DNA from: Thermoflexales bacterium
GTDB taxonomy: Bacteria > Chloroflexota > Anaerolineae > Fen-1058
Length of the DNA: 12,588 nucleotides
Assembly: GCA_030834835.1 (NCBI GenBank)
Contig: JAUQXD010000229.1
Location: 1 to 12,588 of the forward strand
Direction: 5' to 3'
The position numbers were made by a program, and so were the translations under genes. The notes beneath the pieces are model-generated. The model saw only the letters and a list, made by a program, of their open reading frames with translations, was not told the origin of the DNA and searched no databases. Positions within the stretch are counted from its first letter, which is position 1. The number at the start of each line of letters is the position of its first letter. Below, piece after piece: positions 1 through 6,897 of this stretch.

Positions 1-123
1 TTCACGGCCGAGTTCACCGATCAGATCGCGCGCAGTTCATTCTACGTGCTAAAGCCTCAATGGCTGCGCCTCATCGACAACTCCAAATACTTTGGGCATC
101 GCGAAGAGTTTACGATACCGTGA
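1..123 (+). CDS. 3' end of an unidentified gene (partial)
   Basis: This is the last 40 codons of a gene that begins outside the window. It is open in frame 1 from base 1 to a TGA at 121-123, and the peptide ends in YFGHREEFTIP. Third codon positions are mostly G or C, as in the neighbouring genes. The competing frame over 60-119 has AT-rich third positions, which is why I trust this frame. Its stop overlaps the GTG of the next gene in a GTGA tetranucleotide, so the two are probably translationally coupled and in one operon. I do not recognise the family. From context (methyltransferase and glycosyltransferase downstream) a role in glycan or surface-polymer biosynthesis is possible, but nothing in these residues shows it. 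Confidence 0.6.
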   Translation, partial: FTAEFTDQIARSSFYVLKPQWLRLIDNSKYFGHREEFTIP

Positions 124-878
124 CCACGACTTCCACGCCTCGCGTTCAAAATCTGGAAAAGGCCGCGTTGCGCGGCGAGCCGTCGCACGTCTGGCGTTAC
201 GGGCAACAGCGCCGCCTGGATATGATCGTGCACGCACTGCCGTTCGATACGCGCCGCGTGCTGGTGGATGGCTGCGGCGTGGGAATGTATGTGCGGCAAT
301 TGGCGGAACTGGGCTACAACCCGATCGGCCTCGACATCGACTTTGAGCGCGTACAAGAAGGCACGCACGACGGCATTGAGCAGTTGCATGCAGCCGCCGG
401 CGAAGCGTTGCCGTATCCAGCTGAGTCATTCGATGCGGTCCTGTCGCACGAAGTCATCGAGCATGTCAGTGATGATCGACAGGCCGCGCGTGAGATGCTG
501 CGCGTGCTGCGGCCTGGCGGACGGGCGATCGTGTTTTGCCCCAACCGCCTGTATCCGTTTGAGACGCACGGCCATTACTGGCGCGGCCAGTATCATTTTG
601 GCAACACGCCGCTAATCAACTATCTGCCCGATTCGCTGCGCAACAAGTTCGCACCGCACGTGCGCGCCTACACGAGGCGGGGCATTCGTCGCCTGTTCGA
701 CAGCCCAACCGCGCGGGTGATTGCACACACCCAGATTTATCCCGGCTACGACAACGTTGTGGCGCGGCGGCCCGCCCTGGGCAAGCTGCTGCGCTCGATC
801 ACTTATGCACTGGAACACACGCCGCTGCGCGTCTTTGGCCTGTCACACTTCCTCGTTGTCGAAAAAGTCTCCGCGTAG
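120..878 (+). CDS. SAM-dependent class I methyltransferase
   Basis: A 252-aa cytosolic protein with the Rossmann-type class I methyltransferase fold (Methyltransf_11-like). From the GTG start, motif I is VLVDGCGVGMY (about residues 47-57), which binds the SAM methionine moiety. The acidic residue ending beta-2 is in GLDID near residue 70. The FDAVLSHEVIEHV segment is the usual motif II/post-II region, followed by MLRVLRPGGRAIVF. I chose GTG at 120 because the upstream gene remains coding up to the TGA at 121-123, giving a GTGA overlap; an ATG at 60 would overlap that gene by 64 bases and adds codons with atypical composition. The SD is weak (GAAGAG at 103-108). The C-terminal third is variable and does not reveal the acceptor. 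With a glycosyltransferase downstream, a sugar or lipid-linked acceptor is a reasonable guess; the substrate is unknown. Confidence 0.88.
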   Translation: MTTTSTPRVQNLEKAALRGEPSHVWRYGQQRRLDMIVHALPFDTRRVLVDGCGVGMYVRQLAELGYNPIGLDIDFERVQEGTHDGIEQLHAAAGEALPYPAESFDAVLSHEVIEHVSDDRQAAREMLRVLRPGGRAIVFCPNRLYPFETHGHYWRGQYHFGNTPLINYLPDSLRNKFAPHVRAYTRRGIRRLFDSPTARVIAHTQIYPGYDNVVARRPALGKLLRSITYALEHTPLRVFGLSHFLVVEKVSA

Positions 879-889
879 GGGCAAGCCGC

Positions 890-2884
890 ATGCCGGACGC
901 CCGTTCAATCGAAACTACTCAACCGTTCAGGCTCACCGCGCCGTCCCCGGCGCGGACAAGGAGCCGCCGGGGACGGCGGCTTGAGCGATTGCATGTGTTC
1001 TTCAAAAGCCGCCGGCTGTTCAATGCGCTGTTGATCGCGATTGTGCTGGCATTGTATACCGCGTCAATCAACTTCGGTCTGATCTGGGATGACCCGAAGT
1101 GGTATCAGCAGGGCGCGGGCCAATCCCTGGGGCAACTCTTCACCTCACTCGATACGTATCAGTTCTATCGGCCGCTGGCAATCGGGCTGAATCGATTGCT
1201 GGTGTCGCCGACCGGCGTCGTCAATGCGCCGCTGGCGCACCTCATTCAGGTCGCCGCGCATTTGATTGCCACACTGGCCGTCGTGCCGCTCCTGCGCGCC
1301 TTCAAGATCGACGACCGCGCCGCGCGGATCAGCGCGATCCTCTTTGCGATTTACCCGTTGTCGTATCAGGCGGTGGCATGGCAGGCGCCGCAACAGCCCA
1401 TCGCCACGCTGGCCGTTTTTGTGTCCATCCTCGCCGCCGATCGGTTCCTGCACCTCAATCGCGTGCGTTACCTTATCGCATCGGTTGTGACCTATGCGTT
1501 TGCGCTGCTGTTTCAAGAAAGCGCGCTGCCGTTTGTGTGGGTCTTTGGGTGGTTGGCCGCCAGTCATTGGACAAGGACGAAAGGGTCGCGCTCATTCTGG
1601 CCGCTGATTCATCTCGCGCTGGCCGTGCTTTACTTCAGCATCTGGCTCAACGTGCCGCGTCAGGCCGGCGTGACGGGGCGCGGTCTCGATGCACGGGTGC
1701 TGGCCTATGTCGTGCAGAGTATCGCGTTCCCGATGGCAAGTGCCGGTTCAAGTGTGTTGATCAACTGGCCGGTCGCTACCTTGACGCTCGTCTTCGCGGC
1801 GATTGCGGTGCTGCTCTTGCTCGGCGCGTGGCGCGCGCGCGGCTGGCGCGCGGCGCTGTTTAGCGGGGCGTGGATCGCCGCCGGGGTGCTGCCGATCGTG
1901 GTGGGCCTGTCGTGGAGTTACGTGCGCATCGGATCGCGCCTGCTCTATCCGGCGAGCCTGGGCATCGCGTTGGTGTGGGGCAGCTGCATCGCGGGCCTGT
2001 GGACCGGACGGCTGTGGCAGCGCGTGCTCAGCATCGGCCTGGCCGCGATCGTCATCGCGATCTCAATCGGGCAGTGGAACCAATTGCAGCGTCTTTATTT
2101 AATGGGCACGCAGCATCTCGATCAAACAATCATTACTTTAGAAAAATCGAGCGATCAAAATCTGTTGTTCATCAACTACCCCGATCGGATCGAGCTGCTT
2201 CCGCCGCCTTACCCGCTGGGCAACTGGGGCCTGATCCTCACGCCGGTGGTGCAAGACCTGTCCGATTATGCGGTCGCGAAGGTCGGATATAGCGCCCGCA
2301 CCACGTCGCTCTCAGCCTTCCGCGCCGGTACCGATCAACGCGGTGCGTGGCAATATGCTGTGGCAATGCGGGGCGAAGACACGCCCGCCGAGAAATTGTA
2401 TGAGGTCGCTGCGCAGGCCGATCGGGTTCTGATAACCGATTATTTGCCCGACGGTCAGCTGCGCTTGCGCGAGGTCGGCTCCATCCGATCGAGCAACGCA
2501 GCAACTTCATTCATCGCTTCATTTGAAGGCGCGGCGGAACTCATCGCGGTCACGACTGATTCATCAATCAACCTGACATGGCGATCACTCAAACCGTTGA
2601 GCGCGGACACGACGATTTTCCTACACCTGTGGAAAGACGGCGCATTTGTCAGTGCCTTCGATGGCGACAGTCTGGGTGGCCTGATTCCGCCCGCTATATG
2701 GCAACCGGGCGACGAAATTATCGATGTAAGACGCGTCGATTCAAACACATTGCCGGCCGGCCGCTATGAAGTGCGCGTGGGGCTGTATCGACGTGGCGAT
2801 GGCGTCCGCTACCCGGCGTTTGATGCGAACGGTCAACGGCTGCCGGATGATGCGGTGACGATCGGGACGTTTGACGCGCCGTAG
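890..2884 (+). CDS. GT-C-like polytopic membrane glycosyltransferase with C-terminal beta-sandwich domain
   Basis: A 664-aa integral membrane protein with about 11-12 predicted transmembrane segments between residues 44 and 395. The first segment is followed by IWDD (65-68), the acidic loop position that in GT-C enzymes holds the catalytic/metal aspartates, and then by YRPL (93-96). This combination is seen in the O-mannosyltransferase/TMTC-like GT-C group, which uses polyprenyl-phosphate-linked sugars. Residues 400-540 are extracytoplasmic. Residues 545-660 form a beta-rich domain with FLHLW, GDSLGGLIPPAIWQPGDEI and AGRYEVRVGLY, a module I recall at the C-terminus of many Chloroflexota GT39-like proteins. 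The ATG at 890 has AGGGG 8 bases upstream. However, codons 17-30 are made by a GC-rich hairpin (940-977) and give an Arg-rich tail, so translation may really begin at TTG 989 or GTG 995. It lies 11 bp after the methyltransferase, probably in the same operon. Acceptor unknown. Confidence 0.75.
   Translation: MPDARSIETTQPFRLTAPSPARTRSRRGRRLERLHVFFKSRRLFNALLIAIVLALYTASINFGLIWDDPKWYQQGAGQSLGQLFTSLDTYQFYRPLAIGLNRLLVSPTGVVNAPLAHLIQVAAHLIATLAVVPLLRAFKIDDRAARISAILFAIYPLSYQAVAWQAPQQPIATLAVFVSILAADRFLHLNRVRYLIASVVTYAFALLFQESALPFVWVFGWLAASHWTRTKGSRSFWPLIHLALAVLYFSIWLNVPRQAGVTGRGLDARVLAYVVQSIAFPMASAGSSVLINWPVATLTLVFAAIAVLLLLGAWRARGWRAALFSGAWIAAGVLPIVVGLSWSYVRIGSRLLYPASLGIALVWGSCIAGLWTGRLWQRVLSIGLAAIVIAISIGQWNQLQRLYLMGTQHLDQTIITLEKSSDQNLLFINYPDRIELLPPPYPLGNWGLILTPVVQDLSDYAVAKVGYSARTTSLSAFRAGTDQRGAWQYAVAMRGEDTPAEKLYEVAAQADRVLITDYLPDGQLRLREVGSIRSSNAATSFIASFEGAAELIAVTTDSSINLTWRSLKPLSADTTIFLHLWKDGAFVSAFDGDSLGGLIPPAIWQPGDEIIDVRRVDSNTLPAGRYEVRVGLYRRGDGVRYPAFDANGQRLPDDAVTIGTFDAP
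940..977. repeat. Perfect 13-bp GC-rich inverted repeat (REP-like)
   Basis: GCCGTCCCCGGCG (940-952) and its exact reverse complement CGCCGGGGACGGC (965-977) are separated by a 12-base loop. The element lies within the first codons annotated for the membrane glycosyltransferase, just downstream of the methyltransferase gene. It has no following T-run, so it is not a classical intrinsic terminator. It may be a dispersed palindromic repeat that landed in the short intergenic gap and was read through as coding sequence. Confidence 0.75.
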
Positions 2885-2972
2885 GCCGCTCCCTCTTATT
2901 CCGCGCCTTGCGTGATCGGCACGCACCAGTTAAGATTGGCTTTCACCATTCCTTATCGGTTATGAGGCAACC
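2885..2972 (+). promoter_or_regulatory. Intergenic region with weak sigma70-like promoter candidate for the PBP gene
   Basis: The 88-bp gap between the glycosyltransferase stop and the PBP start contains TTGCGT (2908-2913), a 17-base spacer, and TAAGAT (2931-2936), a mediocre sigma70-type match. A 6-bp perfect stem, TGCGTG/CACGCA (2909-2914 and 2920-2925, loop ATCGG), overlaps the -35 hexamer and could be an operator or a weak hairpin. GAGG at 2964-2967 is the SD for the TTG start at 2973. No good terminator for the upstream gene is visible. Confidence 0.3.
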
Positions 2973-5918
2973 TTGAACACTGATCCACACGCTCAAATCA
3001 TCTTATCCCGCCGGCGGCGCGCAACTGCGCGGCAGGGCAAAGGACAGACCGCGTTCCGCTTCATCACCATCGTGGTGATTGCCATCATGGTGAGCTGCGG
3101 CGCGGTCTTCGGCACCGGCATCGGCGGCGCCGTGGCGATCTATGCCAGCCTGACGGCCGATCTGCCCGATCCCTCGCAACTCGAAGCGCAGTTTTCGGCT
3201 GAAAATCAAGAGTTTTTCGAGACGACCAAGATTTTCGATCGCACCGGCACAAACCTGCTGTACGAAGTGATCGATCCGCGCGGCGGCGACCGACAGTGGG
3301 TGTCGCTGGACGCCATTCCGGCGTTCTGCCGGCAGGCGGCCATCGCCAACGAAGACCGCAGTTTCTATGACAATCCGGGCTTCGATCTGCGCGGCGTCGC
3401 CCGCGCCTTTGTCAGCAACTTGCAGGGCGGCTCGGTGCAGGGCGGCTCGTCTATCACGCAACAGTTGGTCAAGAATAACCTGATCGATCCCGAACAGCGC
3501 CTGATTCGTGAAGGGCTGGCGGGCTACGAGCGCAAGGCCAAAGAAATTCTATTGGCCGCCGAAATCGGTCGCCGTTTCTCCAAAGATCAAATTTTGGAGT
3601 GGTATCTCAACACCAACTTCTACGGCAACCTGGCCTACGGCATTCAGGCCGCGGCCAAAGTCTACTTCAACAAGACTGTCGATCAACTCGATCTGGCCGA
3701 GTGCTCGATGCTCGCGCCCATTCCCCAGTTCCCGGCGCAAAACCCGATCGATAATCCGACTGAAGCGAAGACGCGCCAGGCCCTGGCCCTGGACGCGATG
3801 CTGCGCGACAACTACATCACTGCCGACGAAACGGTAGCCGCTAAGACGCAAGTCCTGCGAGTCGGCGGCGGCGTTGAAGCGCGCTTTGACATCAACGCCC
3901 CGCATTTCTCGGTGTACGTGCGCAAGTGGCTGGAAGACAAATTTGGCGCGGACACGGTCTATCGCGGCGGGCTTAAGGTCTACACGTCACTCGATATCGA
4001 CCTGCAGAATTTTGCGCAGGATGCCATCGCGCGGCAAGTGAAGAAATTGACTGAAGAAGACCATAACGCTAATAACGGCTCGACGGTGATCATACGCCCC
4101 AAAACCGGTGAGATTCTGGCGATGGTGGGCAGCGCCGATTATTGGAACGACGCCATCGACGGCAAATTTAACGTCGCCACCGGTCTGCGGCAGCCCGGCT
4201 CGTCGTTCAAGCCGTTTACGTATCTCACGTTGTTGTCAGAGGGTGTGCCAGCGTCTTATGGCTTCCTGGATGTTCGCACTGAGTTTGCGCAGCCCGGCGC
4301 GAATCCGCCGATCTATGTGCCGGAAAATTACGATCGAGAATACCACGGCTACACACGCATGCGCATGGCGCTGGCGCGCTCGTATAACATCCCCGCGGTC
4401 CGCGCGATGGAGATGGCCGGCGTCGGCAACGTCATCCGCACCGTACACAAATTGGGCCTCACTACGCTCGATCAGGGTCTGGGCTATTACGGCCTGGCGC
4501 TGACGCTGGGCGGCGGTGAAGTGAAACTGCTCGACATGGTGTATGCGTTCAGCGTCTTTGCCAACGACGGCAACATGGCCGGCGCACCCATTGATCCAGA
4601 ACGCCAGCGCCCTGGCTATCGCACACTCGATCCCGTGCCGGTGCTGCGCGTCGAAGACAGCAAAGGCGAAGTGTTGTGGAAGTACGATGTCGCCACCACC
4701 GTACCGATCGTGGACCCGCGCCTCGCGTATATCATCACCAACTTCCTGTCGGATAATGCCGCGCGCTGGGCGGCCTTCGGCTCACCGAACATCCTAGAAC
4801 TCGATCGGCCCGCCGCCGTAAAGACGGGCACGACCAACGACTACAAGGACAACTGGACGGTGGGCTACACGCCGCAGGTCGCCATCGGCGTGTGGATTGG
4901 CAACACTGACAACAGCGCCATGAAGAAGGTCTCGGGCATTTCGGGCGCGGCGCCGGTGTGGAACGAATTGATGTCGTACTACTTGAAAGACAAAGAAGTG
5001 GAGCCGTTCGTGCGTCCGCCCGGTCTGGTCGAGGCGACCGTTTGCGCCACGACCGGTCTGCTGCCTACCAAGTATTGCCCGACGACGAAAGAACTCTTTA
5101 TTCCCGGCACGGAGCCGACGTCATATGACACGCTCCATCAGGCGTTCCTGATCGATCGGGAAACGGGCCAACTCGCCACGGCGTTTACGCCGCCCGACAA
5201 GGTCGAAGAAAAGGTCTTCGAGATCTATCCGCCGGAAGCGGCCGACTTCGTGCGCGAAAGCAACCTGCCGCAGCCGCCCTCCAATTACGATACGGTCTAC
5301 GGTCCGCCGCCCAACGCTTTTGGCGACGTGGCGATCATCAATCCGAACGCCTACTCGTACATCCGCGCCACGACCGTCATCACAGGCAACGCGAAAGGTG
5401 ACGAGTTCAATCACTATCGATTGGACTTTGGTCGGGGACTCAATCCCACGGAGTGGCAGCAGATTGGTCCCGATCACGGTGAACAGGTCGAGGGCGGGCC
5501 GCTGGAGTATTGGGATGTGACCAATCAGGATGGCCTGTTCAGTCTGCGCCTGACGGTCTTCCGCAATAACGGCGAGACGCAAACCTCCATCGTGCAGGTC
5601 ACGGCCGATAATATCACGCCGACGATCAAGATCATCTACCCGAACAACGGCGATGGGTACACCTATCCCAGCGATGAATGGGTCAACATCCAACTCGATG
5701 TCAATGACAACGTCGCCATCGGCCGCGTGGAAATTTTTGTGGACGACAAGCCGGAGCCGTGGTCAGTGCGGAATGCGCCGCCCTTCGGCGACAAGTGGGT
5801 GCTGGATTCCGGCGATAAACTCGGCGCACACACTTTCTTCGCGCGCGTCTACGATAAGGCCGGCAATATGGCCGAGAGCAATAAGGTGCGCGTGACCATC
5901 GGGGCGAAGAAGCAGTGA
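2973..5918 (+). CDS. Bifunctional class A penicillin-binding protein (PBP1A-like) with Ig-like C-terminal tail
   Basis: A 981-aa cell-wall synthase that polymerises lipid II and cross-links peptidoglycan outside the membrane. There is a cytoplasmic Arg-rich tip, one TM anchor (about 28-58), then a GT51 transglycosylase domain: EDRSF with catalytic Glu127, QGGSSITQQLVKN (156-168), RKAKE (187-191) and ILEWYLN (207-213). The transpeptidase domain has SSFK with nucleophile Ser410 and Lys413, SYN (470-472) and KTGT (617-620), so both activities look intact. After a Cys-containing linker (VCATTG, KYCP near 690-702) the tail has a beta-rich segment (about 785-875) and a bacterial Ig-like domain (about 880-978). 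This makes it longer than typical PBP1A. The start is TTG with GAGG five bases upstream; no in-frame ATG lies nearby. ponA/mrcA-type naming is possible, but I cannot assign the exact orthologue. Confidence 0.95.
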   Translation: MNTDPHAQIILSRRRRATARQGKGQTAFRFITIVVIAIMVSCGAVFGTGIGGAVAIYASLTADLPDPSQLEAQFSAENQEFFETTKIFDRTGTNLLYEVIDPRGGDRQWVSLDAIPAFCRQAAIANEDRSFYDNPGFDLRGVARAFVSNLQGGSVQGGSSITQQLVKNNLIDPEQRLIREGLAGYERKAKEILLAAEIGRRFSKDQILEWYLNTNFYGNLAYGIQAAAKVYFNKTVDQLDLAECSMLAPIPQFPAQNPIDNPTEAKTRQALALDAMLRDNYITADETVAAKTQVLRVGGGVEARFDINAPHFSVYVRKWLEDKFGADTVYRGGLKVYTSLDIDLQNFAQDAIARQVKKLTEEDHNANNGSTVIIRPKTGEILAMVGSADYWNDAIDGKFNVATGLRQPGSSFKPFTYLTLLSEGVPASYGFLDVRTEFAQPGANPPIYVPENYDREYHGYTRMRMALARSYNIPAVRAMEMAGVGNVIRTVHKLGLTTLDQGLGYYGLALTLGGGEVKLLDMVYAFSVFANDGNMAGAPIDPERQRPGYRTLDPVPVLRVEDSKGEVLWKYDVATTVPIVDPRLAYIITNFLSDNAARWAAFGSPNILELDRPAAVKTGTTNDYKDNWTVGYTPQVAIGVWIGNTDNSAMKKVSGISGAAPVWNELMSYYLKDKEVEPFVRPPGLVEATVCATTGLLPTKYCPTTKELFIPGTEPTSYDTLHQAFLIDRETGQLATAFTPPDKVEEKVFEIYPPEAADFVRESNLPQPPSNYDTVYGPPPNAFGDVAIINPNAYSYIRATTVITGNAKGDEFNHYRLDFGRGLNPTEWQQIGPDHGEQVEGGPLEYWDVTNQDGLFSLRLTVFRNNGETQTSIVQVTADNITPTIKIIYPNNGDGYTYPSDEWVNIQLDVNDNVAIGRVEIFVDDKPEPWSVRNAPPFGDKWVLDSGDKLGAHTFFARVYDKAGNMAESNKVRVTIGAKKQ

Positions 5919-5921
5919 GTG

Positions 5922-5937
5922 CTCACCACCAGGTGAG
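5922..5937. other. Small hairpin just after the PBP stop codon
   Basis: CTCACC (5922-5927) and GGTGAG (5932-5937) form a perfect 6-bp stem with loop ACCA, beginning three bases after the TGA. It lacks a following T-run, so it could be a 3'-end-stabilising hairpin or chance. The strong terminator-like hairpin comes about 40 bases later. Confidence 0.35.
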
Positions 5938-5973
5938 GGAGCAATCGGCAAATTGGTGAATTCGTAGATTGGG

Positions 5974-6006
5974 ATGACCCGTTCTCCAGACGAGAACGGG
6001 TCATTC
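5974..6006 (+). terminator. Rho-independent-type hairpin between the PBP gene and surE
   Basis: ATGACCCGTTCTC (5974-5986) pairs perfectly with GAGAACGGGTCAT (5992-6004) around loop CAGAC: a 13-bp stem followed by the modest U-rich run TCTTTC. It should terminate PBP transcription. It ends only 10 bases before the surE Shine-Dalgarno (AAGGAG, 6015-6020), leaving no room for a surE promoter downstream of it. Confidence 0.8.
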
Positions 6007-6026
6007 TTTCAAACAAGGAGATCAGC

Positions 6027-6782
6027 GTGAATATTCTCGTGACAAACGACGACGGCTATTCGGCCCCTGGACTATTAATCTTGAAGCAGGCCCTGGAAAA
6101 AATCGGCACCGTGGTCGTCGTCGCGCCCGATCAAAACTGGAGCGCCGGCGGCCACGTGAAAACGCTGCACAAGCCGCTGCGGCTGAGCAAAGTGCAGCTG
6201 GCCGACGGCAGCGACGCTTACGCCAGCAGCGGCGCACCCAGCGATTGCGTCTCATTAGTGTTGCTTGGCGCGATCGACTTCAAACCCGACCTCATCGTGT
6301 CAGGCATCAACCCTTTCGCTAACCTGAGCCATGATGTCACTTACTCCGGCACCGTGACGGCAGCGATGGAAGGCGCGCTCAGCGGCATTCCATCGATCGC
6401 GGTGTCAGTGGAAAATGCCGACGCCGATCCTGATGCTTATGAACACGCCGCCGCGTTTGCCGCTCACCTCGTGCCGATCGTTCTGGAACGCGGCTTAGCG
6501 CGTGAGGTGCTGCTCAATGTGAATGTGCCGGTTGGCCCGATCAAGGGCGTACAGATCACCCGCATGGGGCAACGTGTTTATAACGACAAACTGGATGCCC
6601 GCATCGATCCGCGTGGCCGGCCTTACTACTGGATCGGCGGGACGGTTCCGACCGGCATCCCCGACGACGGGACCGATGTCGGCGCGCTGCATAACGGCTA
6701 CATCTCCGTCACACCGATCCAGATGGACATGACGGCCTATCGATTTCAGGAAGCGCTTAAGGGATGGGAACTCAGCGCATAA
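6027..6782 (+). CDS. surE: 5'/3'-nucleotidase SurE
   Basis: A 251-aa cytosolic metal-dependent nucleotidase that dephosphorylates nucleoside monophosphates, linked in other bacteria to stationary-phase survival. The N-terminal MNILVTNDDGYSAPG carries metal ligands Asp8 and Asp9. Ser39 (NWSAGG) and Asn95 (VSGIN) complete the site, and DVTYSGTVTAAMEG (103-116) is the family signature. Length is normal. The usual GxNxG stretch after SGIN reads PFANLS here, a mild deviation. The start is GTG at 6027 with AAGGAG six bases upstream. A terminator-like hairpin lies directly before the SD, and the next gene has its own promoter, so surE probably forms its own unit. A weak 7-bp hairpin overlaps its stop codon. 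Confidence 0.95.
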   Translation: MNILVTNDDGYSAPGLLILKQALEKIGTVVVVAPDQNWSAGGHVKTLHKPLRLSKVQLADGSDAYASSGAPSDCVSLVLLGAIDFKPDLIVSGINPFANLSHDVTYSGTVTAAMEGALSGIPSIAVSVENADADPDAYEHAAAFAAHLVPIVLERGLAREVLLNVNVPVGPIKGVQITRMGQRVYNDKLDARIDPRGRPYYWIGGTVPTGIPDDGTDVGALHNGYISVTPIQMDMTAYRFQEALKGWELSA

Positions 6783-6800
6783 CTCCCGCGCTGAATTTTG
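6772..6800 (+). terminator. Weak hairpin plus T-run at the end of surE
   Basis: TCAGCGC (6772-6778) pairs with GCGCTGA (6788-6794) over a 9-base loop that includes the surE stop codon, followed by ATTTTG. The 7-bp stem and four-T run make a possible but weak intrinsic terminator. It sits just before the promoter of the next gene. Confidence 0.4.
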
Positions 6801-6803
6801 TGG

Positions 6804-6832
6804 TTGACTTTGAAATCGCAGTCAAGTATATT
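6804..6832 (+). promoter_or_regulatory. Strong sigma70-type promoter of the HMG-CoA reductase gene
   Basis: TTGACT (6804-6809) and TATATT (6827-6832) are separated by exactly 17 bases and each differs from consensus at one position. The predicted transcript start is near 6839, leaving a leader of about 59 bases. The -35 hexamer is also the left arm of an inverted repeat, TTGACT...AGTCAA (right arm 6820-6825), which could be an operator overlapping the promoter. Confidence 0.8.
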
Positions 6833-6897
6833 CGGGCGTAATCGACCCAACTCGCCACACTCAGCACGCTGAAATCATCTCTCTGGGAGGAGACGCC

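Noticed and set aside
60..119. ATG at 60 as the methyltransferase start
   Set aside because: The upstream gene is still coding here in another frame, and the extra 20 codons have AT-rich third positions; the GTGA junction at 120-123 is a better start.
1099..1863. 254-codon plus-strand open frame inside the glycosyltransferase gene
   Set aside because: Alternative frame of a hydrophobic GC-rich gene; its product is Arg/Ala-rich and the glycosyltransferase frame has clear TM segments and motifs.
5121..5693. 190-codon minus-strand open frame inside the PBP gene
   Set aside because: Shadow of the PBP reading frame; low-complexity Arg/Asp/Val-rich peptide without a family signature.
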